Shown here piece by piece: positions 23,199 to 38,100 of a stretch of 64,000 nucleotides of DNA. Source of the stretch: Diphasiastrum complanatum (taxonomy: Eukaryota > Streptophyta > Lycopodiopsida > Lycopodiales > Lycopodiaceae); the NCBI GenBank assembly GCA_029204225.1, contig MU831573.1, positions 98,005 through 162,004 on the forward strand, given 5' to 3'. A program made the position numbers and the translations under genes. The notes beneath the pieces are model-generated. The model was not told the origin of the DNA. It ran no database searches and was given only the letters and a program-made list of their open reading frames with translations. Numbering within the stretch: the first letter of the stretch is position 1; each line of letters begins with the position of its first letter.

Positions 23199-26100
23199 GT
23201 AAAGTTTTCCATTGCATTTGTGACGCTTAGTTTATCGTTGAGTATGTATTAGTCATCCTTTCAATGCTAGTTTTGAGCAGGAGTTACATGAGCTTTTTCG
23301 CTCATGTGGCTGTTGATTCTTTGGTTTAGCTTTTGATTGAAGCCAGAGCTCAGGTATTTTTTGCGGGAGTATATTCATGAAATAAATCATAGAACTCAGG
23401 TGGGGATGGTCTGTTCTGATAAGTTATCATCCTGCAGGAGGTCCAAAGTTAAGAAAATGGTATGGTGCCCAAGAACAACTTGTAAGAGATGGTGGACAGA
23501 AAGACTACGAGGAAGCAAGCACAGCTGGTAAGTTATATCAGTTCGATTAGTTAAGACTAATCATAACAATAGTAAAACAGAATGTAGGGCATTAATCTTC
23601 AGAAAATTGTACATCTGATGTCAGCCTGGTCATCCAAAGGATTATGTGAATGGCAGCAATCATCGATAAGCGATTGCTATCTGTGAAGGCATTCAGTCCC
23701 TATAATAAACGCAGAACTAAAACTACTGCTGCTTGCAGAAAAAACAGCAAAGATAGATCAACAGAGCACAACATAACAGAGTATCCATTGCAGCAATGAC
23801 TGAAATTCTATTCAAAAGAAGACGCCACCTTACCGCGAGGATACAATGTTGTCTGTAGCATAAAGAAAGAGCGCAACCTACTTGTATCAAGATCTTACAG
23901 TCTACTCTTCCAAATTGTTAATTGCTCTAAATGTTACAAAAATCTTACTCGTTATTTCACAAAGGATAATTGTTATGTGTTACGTGTTAAGTTTTAGATA
24001 CTCCCTTTTTCATCAAATTGCCTTTGATGTGGCATACTTCTTTACATATTTGTATTTATTTACATGTTTTTTAATGAGGTGCCTGACAGCCAGCCTTTGC
24101 CTTAATCATCTTGAATGTTTTAGACACTCAAATAGGGCATTTAAGCTCTGCCCAAATTTCAAAATAAGCTTGGGATATTCTCAATATGAACTAACATGGT
24201 TCTCAAGCTAGCACCTTGAGAGGTTGCATTTGTCATTTGACTGAGATAAGTGAGAACGCATAACAATTTGACGGACGGTATGGGATACATTTCTTAAGTG
24301 AGATAATAAGTCATTTTCTTTGAAGCGATCTTATCATATCACCTTGGACCCTGTCTTGCTCGTATGGGTGTTCTTAGCTGAGGTGCCTCATGAACAGTCC
24401 TTTCTCTCTTACTAGTTGCAAACTTTAGCATGTTCCTCCTTTTGTGTGGATCAATGCTATGTGCTCCAGTTCCTCACACAAGGAGAGTCACTTTTGCATT
24501 GGCTCAAAATTCAAATGAGCAAGCACTAGAGATTTGGAATGCACGCTTCAAGGGCATTCTACCACCTCACTCCCATCGATTACATTGACCTGACTTTGCA
24601 AGGTGGCTTAGCAAATTATGTGCAACTCATGTATTCATTCATTTGATCGACCGATTTTCCCTAACATTCAAGGCTCATTGTTTGCAGGTGATGAAGTGAT
24701 AATCATCCTCGTTATGTCCAAGACAAGTACACCCAAGCCAACTAGCCAATGTCGTCAAATTATTGTTGATTAGATTGAGACCTTACTTGCAAACATATGC
24801 CAAGAAGGTCACAAGATTGAGAAATTTGTCAAGGCCGTATTCCTTTGCACCATAGATTCTGAAAATATGAGCAAAAGTACTTGAGCTAATCACAAACTGA
24901 TTAGAAAGTGATGGAGGCTGCACAAATAATCAAATTGAATCCAAATTAGCACTTAAGATCAGCACATAATATCAATTCTAGCCTATCTTGGCAAGAGCTT
25001 CACATTGGCACATAGAATTTTGAACAACATCAGATCTGAAGGTGCAGCTTTCTCTCACAACCTATAAACAATCAATCAAGCTTCCTATCAATGTATTACA
25101 CCCCAAAAATAGAATGTACTATCAAGCTGCAACTTGCCACCACAACCATGTGTAGGTAAACTCAAAACCTTGATTTCTAGATTAATCCTTTCAAAGAGTA
25201 CATAGATGTATATACAAAACCACTTTGGATTGTTTGTCCCCAACCACTTCCAACCTCTACCTAACAAAACCCTCATAGTAGTCATCGCTCCATGACTTGC
25301 TCAAAGGAAATCAAGAAAGGATGACCACAGCATACAACAAGGAACGGAATGGAAGAGCAAAATGGAAAAATAGGACACTCCTAGAGATGGCAAGGGCAAT
25401 GATCCACATGAAGAAGTTGGTACATGAGTTTTTAGGGATAAGCGTAAAAAAAGCAGCAATCATGAATTGTTCATCGTGTCAATATTAGAAGACAAAATGC
25501 CATAAGAGCCATGGAGAAGTCAGAAACCACATATCTCTCATTTTAGAATTTTTGGGTGCAAAGTCCACATCTAAGGAGAAGAGATCAAAATTAGGTTCGA
25601 AGAGCAATGAATGCATCTTTTTTGGGTAATGTGATGAATCAAAAGCATATAGATTATTTAACCCAATGACCTGTAAAGATGAGAGGACATGATGGTAGTG
25701 TAGTTCAACCGAGTGAGAGAAGGGATGAAGGTTGTAATATTTGATACAACAATGTTTATTCTGTTATGTTTGTCTATGAAATCAATTTAACAGATTTTTT
25801 TTATTCCAAAGTTAGAATCACTTAGAATTCGAACGTGACAATCGTCGCGACAGTTTTGTTCAAATTTGATAGGCGTCGTCATGCATTAGGAGAAGGGTTA
25901 TTCCATAGAGCCCGATACTGCATCTATTGAATGCAGTCTTTTCTCTATCGAGCATCCTTTCCTTCTTCCAACAGCCTATAAGATGTATTTTGTACCTAAA
26001 ATTTTCCATACAAAGTTGTAAAAAAAAAAACTCTAGAGCTTGTTTAGGCAACATTTGCAATTGCTTGCCCCCCCTCCCCCCCTTTTGCAAATGCATTTGC

Positions 26101-29100
26101 AAATATTTGTGTTTGCCATGTTTGCTGGTTAATGGCGAGCTTATATATGGTACATTAGCCAGCCTTGTGAGATAGGCTCCAAATGAATGGAGAGTTGATA
26201 AATGGTGACAAGCTTTGTTACATATTTCTTGGAGCACGCGGAGAATGACACTTGTGTTTTGGCATGCTATAGTTGAACACTCTTGAAAGAGTGAATTGCA
26301 TATCTGGAGTCTTACAAAGCCCAATAACGACTTACTCTTCACTTTTTATATGTTTGAAGATCGATCGTTGGAGTCGAGAGAGCATGAGGAACGTAAATGG
26401 TGGACTACTAGGTTCTCATGCATTATTCTTCAATAATAAGCGAAAACTATATATCTCAAAGAATCCAAAAATGAATCTTTGGAATCAACAAGAAATCTTA
26501 CACAGAGCTCATTATAAAAATCAGCTATTAAACTTTTATCTAAATCTGATATTATTTTATCCACGGTAGAGGTCATATCCTCGTCACGGGGGGTTGGAAT
26601 AGAAGGAAGGGAGGAGGAACTACTGGATTAGTCAGTATGTAACCCTTATTTAAGTTCTAAATAAACAATGTGAGGAAGGTAATTTTGAAAGTTTCAACTT
26701 TGCTATAAAATGACTGATTGATATCATGGGAAGATGCAAACTCTGGCAGATAGGCTAAAAGAAAAGAATGATATAGGTCATGCACATAACAAAGACTGAT
26801 AATCAAAATCGTTGTAACATCTGAGTCTCAAAAGGGTTAAAACCATAGTTGCATAGAAATGCGTTTATGAGGGCACGCGTTTCTGAGAAACGCGGTTCTA
26901 TACCCACAATCGCCAAAAAAAAAAAAAAAAAAATTCGGAAAAATAGCTGAGGACTGAAATTTTTTTAGGGGATCCATGGTCAAACCAGCGTTTTGCCTCT
27001 CAGAAGTGCAGTAGATGGGGCACAAACAGATCTTATTTTCAATAGCTAATCCGGGGGTTGCCGGTAGACCTCGGCCCTGACAGTAAGGCCTCTTCATGAC
27101 TTGGCCTTCCATTGAGCGAAAACACACTTACTGGGACCATCTGTGATCGTAACGGACAGGCTAGAGGTTAGTTTCAAAATTTTACCCTTGACAGAACCCA
27201 TCATGGATTAATGCACTTGAACTGGACCATCCTGCACCCGAAATAGTCAGCAAATTACACAGTAATAATGCTCTTAATTAGAGCTTTCATCTGATACCCA
27301 TATTGCCCAAAAAAAAAACCTAAAAAAAAAATTTAAAAAAATGTTTCTGAACGCGATTCTGAAACGCCTTTCAGAAACGCAGTGCAACTATGGTTAAAAC
27401 TAAGGTGCTAGAAGACATTGAAATTGTCAACTACATAAAACAAAGAAGAAGGCTCCTAATACATTTGATTGTTCAATGCCAACGTGCTTTTGAATTAATG
27501 CTTGAACAATATACCAGATATGACAGCTGCTTTCACCGAGAAACTTTTCTAGCAAGCCACATGTCCAGTCCAAAGACATTTTAGAATCTGATACAAATGT
27601 TGTTGATACTTAGTGGACAAAAAAGGTAGTCTTATTTCTAATCTCTACAAAAAATTTCCAAGAGATGGAAGGAAATAAAAACACACTGTCCAAATAATTT
27701 ACAACAAAACCAAAAAACAAAAAGAATTGTAGCGTTCCGATCCGGAACAATCTGGCATCCCAAAATTGTTTCGGAACACAGCACATCTATGTATCAAATG
27801 TAGAATAATCATAGTCCCCCTGGTGGAGATGACAAAATGATTAATCTTTCTTGTCTGTTTGCTAATAGAGGGACCTCCTTGGTGTCCAACTTATGGGGGA
27901 CACCTTCCATTGCACGAATATGAGTTCACTTCCAACTTTATACTACCCATGTGTCTTTGGTGACTTATGTCCATCAACTCTGGCACATGAGTTGGCCTTG
28001 TTTATGGAGCGCTAAAGGCTGATTGGGTCTAGTAGAGGGGCACACTTCTCTAGTGGTGGTTCATTTCCACTTCTGGGGAGTTGGTGGATCATTCCCACTT
28101 CTAGGAACCCGATAGTCATTTGGTGGTTACTCTCTCTCTAGAGATTCATTGTATACATGTAGCTCTCTCTCATTGGAGGGCACCATGGATTCTATTGGAG
28201 ATTTCTTTCCTAATGCAAACCTAGTCTTCCTCCTCTCCTCTCCTCTCTTTATGTGAATGAATCTATTGTACTTTGATTTCTAACAACAATTTGCCATGTT
28301 CTCAGTTGTACTCTTCGATCACTATGATCTTGATCTTGGTCTTTTATCATGCAGATGAAATTTCAGTTCCCTTTCATTGCCTAAGAGCATAATGTAAGAA
28401 AATGTCAAATGTAGAATAATCACAGTCCCTCCTAGTGGAGACGATATATTGATCAGTCTTCCTTGTTTGTGTGCTAATGGAGGGACCTCCTTGGCATCCA
28501 ACTTATGGAGACACCTTCCACTGCATGAATACGAGTTCACTTCCAACCTTATACTACCCATGTGGTTTTGGCCACTTGTTATGTTACCTATTCACTTCCA
28601 ACGAATCAAGCCTAATGGTGGATCAATTCACTTTCAACCAACTTTGGCACATGAGCTGGCCTTGTTAACGGAGTGCCAATCCATTTTCCATGCAAACGAG
28701 TCGAAAATTTACACTATCCCTTTAGGCCATTATGAAATCTTTCGAATGGCCATCCTTGCCTTGCACATATCCAACTTGAAGGTCGATAAAACTTTCCATC
28801 CCCTAGGCATCAGATAGTGGACCCATTAAAGATAAAAGCATACATTTGAGGGCAAAGTCTCGACATATCCATGCAGGCGTCAAACCCTTGGTCGGCAAAA
28901 ATGACTAGAGCTATTGAGATCATACACCCGTAGAAGTGTGCTATAAACTAGAGATCATCAAGATCGTACATTGCCAAAGAAATAAGAATATTTTGAATGC
29001 TTCGTTAGTGAAATAAAAGAAGAATTATTCTGACCCTAATTTCTAAGGCAATGTCTCTAGCCTTGACAACTACGAACGTAAATCACTGTTTCAGTTTGTT

Positions 29101-32100
29101 GCACTTGCTTTCTCATTAATAATCACCTCAATAATGACAATTGTCCAAAGAAAAAACGTTATCATAATCGTGTTATTTGAACACATTCCTTTTACACTTG
29201 AATATAGTTAATCTTTTGGCAGTCTAAGGAGTCGTTTGCTCACATCTTCAGTGCTCTATGTTTTTTGATTCCTGAAGTTTTTGTTCAGAACAGATTTTAG
29301 AGGATACAGATGGCGTGCGTGATGCAGTGTTGGTGACAGATGCAGATACTGAAACCGGTCAGGTGCCCTTTTGACAGTATATAATTGTTGCTTTCCCTTA
29401 GAAAGAGCAAGGATAGTTACATTAGTAGTTGCTTCTAAACTCAAGAATCTTAATTGAGATTGTGAACAATTTGCTATATGAAGTGTGCCTTTTCATGACA
29501 TGTCTACCTCCTGATGTTAGCTTTCTAAAGACTAAGCTGTAAATTTTTTAGGTCTGCTTGAGAGTTTTTACTTGGAAATTCCAAGTTGTATTTAGAAATG
29601 TCCCATTGATGTTGCCTTTAACTTAGGGAGAACGGGACTTCTAGCAATGTATGTTGCAATAACTTGGAAATTCATCATATTGTATGTACATTTTGTAGTA
29701 GGAAAGCTTAGGAGTGCAAGCTTTCTATTTCGTACTCTTTTTCATTAATTTTTTCATTATTTTAAGATCAAGCAAGTGAATATTATTGGGCAGATTGCTT
29801 ATACAGCTGCATACTAAATTGTCAAAGTGGAGTGTTTTTAGATTTTTGGTAGGGCTATTTATGATTTTGAGTAGTGCTGTTATGATAGCTTCCTTTTCGA
29901 GTCTCTCGGTGAAAGTTGTTTTCTTGATGGAGGATGGCTTTTTTTCAATAAGACTGCTATTGCTGCCATCAATTTGCATAATATTTTGAATGTAGAACTG
30001 GCTTTGTCCTTGTGAACAACTTTGGTTTCAACTTTTTTTACATATCTACATCCTTGTAACATGCGATAACTTCATTGGAACTCTAAAGATGTACATAGAA
30101 CCTCTCTAAAGAAAGTTGAATTATTCCAGCTGAATCTTATAGCTTCTTGTTATTTAAATGAGAGTCATAGTGAGATTTGGAAGTGGGTTCTTAATTGGCA
30201 AATTATGAAGAATACAGTATTTTTCTATAGTATATTTTGCAGTGTACCTCGTGAAAATGAAAGCTATCAACTGATCGTGCAGCTTATCGTGCTTTCACTC
30301 ATTCTCAAAAGGGTTCGAGTACGAGTGCTTGTGAAAGATGCCAAATTTGCCATTTCTGCGTTTGGTTCATATATTGAGGTATTAGAATTACCAAAGTTCA
30401 GGACTTGCACCTAAGTTAGAAGTGATCTGGAAATGTTGGAGCCTATCCTTGGTTGATTAATATCCATACAACTAAGGTGTTAGTGCTTTGATGATAGATG
30501 ACAATTCAAGGCATTATTTTACTAACTGAATATGTTGAATTTTATCATGAATTTTTCATTGGATTTTTATTAATCGTTTGCCTCTCGTCTATCAAAGTTG
30601 TATCTCCATCTTGTGAATCAATTTGACAAGAAGAGTCTTGAAGTATAGTTACAAACAATGTCACGTAAAGTCATCAAAATCATGAGAACTAGCTAAAAAA
30701 TGATGGCTTTACAACAAGGTACTACAATTGTATAAGGCTGCTGGAATATTCCCTCCTACAAAGAACTGGTCCATTGAGCCTCAACACCAAAGTGCTAATA
30801 TTTTGTAACAAAATATTGGAAACAAACCTCTTACTGTCTCTCTATAGTAATATTGATTACTTCGAGAGTCTGTTTTGACATTGGTTAGCCATGACCATTC
30901 CATTGATGCCTTTGTATGGCATTCTAGCTCCAAAGGCACGACTATGTGCGATGCACATTGTCATTTGATATATATTTTTTGAGAACTCTAATTTGCAGCA
31001 TCAACATTTTCCTTTCTTGGCATTGCCTTCTAGCTTTTTATGGAATGAACATCTTTGTTAAGGCTATTGGAAACATAATGCCGTACAAGTCCACATACCG
31101 ATTGGGTTTTGGACTAGTGGTTATCACATATTTTGTGAGTTCAAGTCTTGGTGCTTATTGTAACACCTTTATTGCTCCATTGCCTAAAATTTGACACGTT
31201 GGGTCTCAAACTTTCAAGTCAAGATAGTACTTAACTTGGCTGCTTGTTTTGCGAGTCAGACTAAAGGACTACATGTAGCGGTATAGGTGGTGGATGGATC
31301 TTGTATGATTGATTATATGAACCTTGAAGATTACCAAGTGAATGTATTATTCAACTTGGACACTTGTTTTGTGAGTTGGACTAGAGGATTGTGGGTAGCA
31401 ATATAGGTGGTGGGTGGATGCTATACGAGTGACTATATAGACAATATAGACCTGCCGCAAAACCGTACCAAGGAAAAGATAAGCAATGCCTTTCACAAGT
31501 TACGACCCAAAACATTGGATTGTGCCATAAAGTTGGCAGTGCATGATCACGAGGCATTGCAAAAAGAAATTGGATCCAATTGTTGCCCATCGAGCCAATG
31601 GGGCATGTTCTACCAATGTAGATGCTGGGGATACTAAAACCTATCAAAAAGAAAAATTACTAAAGGGTGAGCGTTTGAGTGGGAGTCACGTGTTCACTTA
31701 GGAGCAATGTTAACGATATGGACACATAATCTTTGTACTATGTCACGCAAGCCTTGTTTGCCAATCTAATCTTGGAGAAGAGCTGATCACGCATATCTCG
31801 AGTCCAATAGGTTGTGAGTTCAAGTCTTGGCTATCCCAATCATCCCCTAACCATTTTTATTTTGGCAAAAACATCATATGCATTTCATGGCTTGGGCATA
31901 ATGTCGCGAACCGGTTTTTATATCGCGAATGGATTTGTTTCTTTTGAGTTTTCTTGTGCGGAAGCTTGCAAGACCCTAGACACGCGACTACAGATCACAG
32001 AACAGAAATCATTCTAGCAATCAAGACAGCGGAAGACAAGGAGATGTACAAGAGAGAGTAACTGTATTATCAGTTTGATTATTTAGAGTGAGATGAACAG

Positions 32101-35100
32101 TGTCTCGCTCGTTGGCGGCCTGACACTCTGCTCTTTCGCTGTGTTCTGCTCGTTGGCAGACTTTCATGCACAACTATTTCTTCTCTTCTTCTCTTCTCTT
32201 TTCTCTACTCTCGCACTCTTCTTCGTGTATTCTGTTGATCCAGAAAATTGTTTATATCTCCACTGTGTGGAGTTTACAAGATAGCTAAACAGAGAATTAC
32301 AAGAGTAGTTAACGCTAATCAACTAGTTAGTTACTCTCTGTTATTGCTAATTGTTTCAGCTGAGCGTGAAGTTCAAAGCTCCACGCCCGTTGAGCTGCTA
32401 GTTGGCAGCGTGAAAGATTTTCTTTCGTTTTCTTTTCGTTTCGTGTCGTGTCGTGTCTTTTGGTCCTGGAGGCATGTTTGACTTTCGCAAATCATTCGAC
32501 CTTTGAGTTTCGCTTCGCTTCGTGTCTTAGGGTTTTCGAGGTACGTTGACTTTCGCGTATTGTTCGCCATTCAACCTTCGCTTTGTGTCACTTCGCTTCG
32601 CGTCGCGGCAAAGTTGCAGGAGTTCATTATTTCTGACACTCCCTCTTGAACCTTGCAGCTTTGCACGTTTAATCCAATTGCCTTTCTTTGCTTTGCGAAG
32701 AGTGGCTTGTCGAGCGGCTTCATGAGCAGATCTGCAATCATGTCTTCAGACTTTATGTACTGGACCTGGAGCTCTCCTTTCGAGATCAAATCTCGAATGT
32801 GATGGTACTTCAGAGGTATGTGTTTTGTCTTTGAATGGAAGACAGGATCCTGGGACAAATAAATGGCACTATGAGAATCCATCATCATCGTGCATGGTCC
32901 TCCTTGTGGTATTCCAACACCATTTGCAACCAAACTACCTCGTTCGCCACCTTTGAAGCTGCGACGTATTCAGCTTCGCAAGAGGATTGAGCTACCAAGG
33001 TTTGCTTTTTTCATACCAGCTGATTGTTGCTCCGCGTGCTATTGAACATCCTCCAGTTACGGACTTGTTGTCATCTTTGCAGCTCGCCCAACTTGCATCA
33101 CTGTAGTGGTGCAGCTCGAATCATTTTCTTTCATTTTCTGCTCTGTAGGTTAATCCCATATTTTGGGTACCCTTCAGATATTGTAAGATTCGTTTTGTCA
33201 TTTGCCAATGTGCCATGCTAGGATTGGAAGAAAATTGGCTTAAAGCATAAACAGAGAAAGCCAGATCGGGTCTGGTACAAATTGTAAGGTACATCAGACT
33301 ACCGATTAGGTTTTGGTAGGGTATACCTTCCATCTTCTGTTTTCGGGCAATCCTGCTTTGTCAGCTTGGCTCTAGCTATCAATGATGTGGCCTTTTCTTT
33401 GCAGTCCATCATGTGATACTGCTTCAGCACCTTTTTGGCATATTCGGACTGACTCAAGTGCATTTCGCCTTTTATTCGATCTCTTCTGATCTCCAGCCCG
33501 AGGCATTTTGTTGCTTCTCCTAGATCTATAATTTCATAATTCTCCTGACTCTTCGTGTCCTTGATTAGCATCAAGGAGTTACCTATCATAAAGGAATTTA
33601 TCCACGAAAATAGTCAGTATCACAAAATCTTTTCCTACTCTTTTTATGTAGACATTACAGTCTGGTTGTGTAGGATTGAAGTCTAGAGACTTCAAAAGAC
33701 TGTCGAGCTTCTTGTACCAAGCTTGTGATGCCTGCTTTAGACCATAAATGCATCTCTGCAACCGACAGACATATTGTCGATTGTCGGGGTCTTTAAATCC
33801 TTCAGGCTACTTCATGAAAATTTCTTCCTCTAGATCTCGGTGGAGAAAGGTTGTCTTCATCAATCTGGTGAATTTCCAAATTGTGTTGTGTAGCATGTGT
33901 AGCCCTTCGCGCCAAGCCTTGCTTTGTAATGGCCAACAGTGCCATCTGATTTCATTTTCTTTTTGTATACCTACTTGCAGTCGACGATCTTTCTGTTTTC
34001 TGGTAGTGGCTCTAGTGACCATGCCTCGTTTCGCCTCATCAACTCGATCTCCTCTAACATTGCCTGCTTCCAGAATTGCCCCTTTGGACTTTGGACAGCT
34101 TCTTGATATGTTGTTGGCTCTTCAGTGAAGCTGCAGTACTCGAATTGCGTGTCTTTGCTTCACTAAAGATTGTCAGCATATCGATCTGGAGGTCTTCTTT
34201 GTCTTGTTGACCTTCTGGGTTCGTTTCGTCGCTGCTCAAACGTTTTTTGTTCGTGGAATTGATTTCTGCTTCCTGCTGCTCTGGAGTCTGTGGCTCAACA
34301 TTCTGGTTTGACGTCTGTCCTCGATCTCCCTCTTGAATTTGCAGCAGTGTGAAGATCTCATGGCCATTCTCATCTTTTAGTCCAGGGAATGTGGACTCAT
34401 CGAACTTCACATCTCTACTCGAAACAACCTTCTTCGTGGTTGGATTGTAGAGTTTGTACACTTGTGATCCATTCGAGTACCCGACCATGATTGTTTGCTT
34501 TGATTTATCATCGAGCTTGCTTATTTTTTCTTTTGGAATGTGCTTGTATGCTGCACATCCAAACACACGTACGTATGATAGATCAGGCTTTCTACCTGTC
34601 CACATTTCGTACGGTGTCTTGTTTTCCAGCGCTGTCGTTGTTGATCTGTTCTGCAGGTGTACTGCTGCAGCTATTGCCTCAGCCCATAATTGACTTGGCA
34701 ATCGAGCCTGTGCCATCATGCATCTGGCTCCTTCGACTAGCGTCCTGTTTCTTCTTTCTGCGACACCATTATATTTTGGTGTGTACGCAAGAGTGAACTG
34801 ATGCTCTATCCCCTATTCTTGGCAAAATTTTGAAAATTCTTTGCTCTTGTACTCACCTCCATTGTCAAATCTGACGATCTGAATCTTCTTTGAGGTGTGT
34901 CTCTCTGCAAATGCCACGAACTTCTTGAAAGAGTCAAACACTTCAGATTTTTTCTTTAGGTAGTAGATCGTAGTCATCCGGCTGTAATCATCTATGAACG
35001 TCAGGAAATACCTCAATCCTGAGAGCGAATCCATTTTCATCGGTCCACAAACATCAGAGTGGACGAGCTCAAGAACTTCTTTGGCTCTTCTTCCCTCATG

Positions 35101-38100
35101 TGTGAATGGATTCCGATGTTGTTTGCCTTTCTGACAGGCTTCGCAGAACTCAGTATCGGGTCTTGATATCTTTAGACCTGTGACTATGTCTTTCTTGCAC
35201 GTGTCATACAGGCTCCTCATGTTCAGATGATACATTCTTCTGTGCCAGAGCTGATCTTCATTTTCTGATGCATTTAATATGCTATCAGAATTGTTGATTA
35301 TCTTGGCTTGGTAGAGGTTTCCTTCTCTGCATCCAACCGTTAGCAATTTGTTTGTTCTTTTCTCGATTATGCGGCATGTATTGTCATCGAATAAAATTCG
35401 AATTCCAAGATCTGCCATCTTGGAGACTGATAGCAGATCTTTTCTCAGTGAAGGCACGTAGAGTGCTCCTGGCAGCTCTGCTTGACCTGACAGTGTTCGC
35501 AGCTGTAGAGTCCCGATGCCTTTGACATCGTGTCTGGTCCCATCACCTAGAGTCACTGCTCTGTTGTTTTCGAGTTCTCTAAAGTCGATCAAGATTTTCT
35601 TGTTGCAGGTGATGTGTGATGTTGCTCCTGAATCAATGACTACATCGTAGTCTTGTTCAGTGTAGCTCGTTGAAGCTTCATCAAGTATTGTGAAGGCTTC
35701 GTCACCTCTGTCTGCATCTTTGGATGACTTTGCAACATTTGCTTTCTCAGCTTTGTTCTTTCGTTTTGGGTTGAATCTGCAATCGTATGCAGAGTGCCCC
35801 TTCTTCTTGCAGTACATGCAAGGTATTGCTGGATTGAACCAATATTTGTTGGCTGTATGGCCTGGTTTGTGACAATGATCACAAGAAGAAAATTGTGATT
35901 CGAGGACTTTGTCTTGTTGAATCTGGGTTTGTTCTTGTTCTTCTTCTTTCCTTTTGTGAAGAGAGCTTTCTCTTGATCATCGCTTCCTTCTCCTTCGTCC
36001 CTCATCAGTCTCTCATCAATGACAAGACTGATTGCTTTGTCGAATGTCATATCTGGTAGACTCAGTATAAGCATTCTCAACGGCTGATAGGACGTAGGTA
36101 GAGACTTCATGAAGTACATCAGCTGTTGTGGTGCTGGGACCTGGTGCTCCTGTTCTGATGCAGCGAGTTGAGCGAAGATCATTCTGATCTTCTCAACATG
36201 CTGGTCCAACTGGTTGCCATCCCATCGTATGGATTGCAGCTAATTGTGAAGATGCATCACTGAAGCTGCAGTCCTCACTTCGTACTTCTGTTTTAATCTT
36301 TCCCATGCTGCATGGCTGCTTTCGCAATCTTCAATCTGCATGAGTAGATCTTCGTTGATGGACGAAACAATGATCGCCATTGCACGCTCATCCTTTCTGA
36401 TCCATTCAGCTCTCCTCGAGTCTCCCTCTGGAGGCTGCACCTCTGAGAGTTCGGTCACCGACCAGATGCCTTCGCCCTTCAGAAGTGTTTTGATTTTGAA
36501 TTTCCATATCCTGTAGTTTGCGCCATCAAGATTGATTTCTACTCTTGTCTAGATCGTTGTAGCCATATTGTGTTGCCTAGAGAATCACTGCTTAGATATC
36601 AGTAGTGATAACCTGTAGGCTCTAATACCATGTTGCGAATTGGTTTTTATATCGCGAACGGATTTGTTTCTTTTGAATTTTCTTGTGCGGAAGCTTGCAG
36701 GACCCTAGACACGCGACTACAAATCACAGAACAGAAATCATTCTAGCGATCAAGATAGCGGAAGACAAGGAGATGCACAAGAGAGAGTAACTGTATTATC
36801 AGTTTGATTTTTTAGAGCGAGATGAACAGTGTCTCGCTTGTTGGCGGCCTGACACTCTGCTCTTTCACTCTGTTCTGCTCATTGGCAGATTTTGATGCAC
36901 AACTATTTTTTCTCTTCTCTTTTCTTTTCTCGACTCTCGCACTCTTCTCCGTGTATTCTGTTGATCCAGAAAATTGTTTATATCTCCACTGTGTGGAGTT
37001 TACAAGATAGCTAAACAGAGAATTACAAGAGTAGTTAACGCTAATCAACTAGTTAGTTACTCTCTGTTATTGCTAATTGTTTCAGCTGAGCGTGAAGTTC
37101 AAAGCTCCACGCCCGTTGAGCTGCCAGCTGGCAGCGCGAAAGATTTTCTTTCGTTTTCTTTTCGTTTCGTGTCATGTCGTGTCTTTTGGTCCTGGAGGCA
37201 TGTTTGACTTTCGCAAATCATTCGACCTTTGAGTTTCGCTTCGCTTCGTGTCTTAGGGTTTTCGAGGTACGTTGACTTTCGCGTATTGTTCGCCATTCAA
37301 CCTTCGCTTCGTGTCACTTCGCTTCGCGTCGCGGCAAAGTTGCAGGAGTTCATAACAATACATTTCCATGTTGCAACGTTAGCTTCTTCATTCCTTTATA
37401 GATAATGTAGACACTTTCTTTTGTGGATCATGGAGAGTTATAGTAGACACGTTATGGAAACTATTAGTGAGGAATATAGAGTGTATGGCTTCTATGATTT
37501 GATAGACTACGAGATTTATAATTTCCATATGCCCAAATGACTTACAACAAACTGACCATGAAAGATTACCCTTGAAAAACCTTGGTAGGTAAACTCACAT
37601 CACAAGAGGAGAAATGTACAAAACTATATTAAAAAGCACAAGAGTACATTCTTCTACATAGGAGGGGGCATATAAATATATTCTTTAGTTGCTCATGAGT
37701 TTATGAACATGAATGTGGATTTTAATAATCCCAAGTGTCGCATAGAACTATGCAAATGCTTTGAAACATGAAGAACATTGGATAATAACTTGACATCATG
37801 ATTATAAAATTTGAGTTTTTTCATAGTCCTACATTGGTTCGATCTACACAGTTACATATTTTTAGGTTTAATTAGTTTTCCCTTATTTTTTTTTTCATAA
37901 TTTTACTTTGTATTCTATAAGCTTATCATCTATTTGGACCTAGCTACTCAGAAACTGAACTTTTCTCTTTTCTTTGCCAAGGTATTCAAGAGCTAAAATA
38001 CTTTTGGAAGATTCAAGGGTAGTTTTTAGAGCTTTAAAGTTTGTATGTAAAACTGTTTTACTAACATTTGTATCTAAAAGCCTATTGTTGGAGATGTTGC

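Larger units (their letters stand above)
31902..37350 (-). mobile_element. Nearly complete Ty1/copia retrotransposon (intron 4)
   Basis: About 5.4 kb, inserted antisense to the host gene. Two LTRs of about 720-740 bp, initiator-Met primer-binding site, gag, protease, integrase, RT and RNase H are in copia order. Flanked by 5-bp direct repeats CATAA at 31897-31901 and 37351-37355. The two LTRs differ at roughly 4% of sites by hand count, mostly C/T and G/A changes. Several stops (for example near 36550 and 36241 in gag) make it non-autonomous. Confidence 0.95.

Noticed and set aside
23337-23531. 64-codon frame overlapping exon 2
   Set aside because: Different frame from the conserved GGPKLRKWYGA coding sequence, so a shadow.
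25860-26342. 160-codon minus-strand open frame in intron 2
   Set aside because: No recognisable motif, composition like random AT-rich DNA, and no splice or start support.
32093-32481. Paired open frames repeated at 36822-37207
   Set aside because: They lie inside the two LTRs and repeat simply because the LTRs do.
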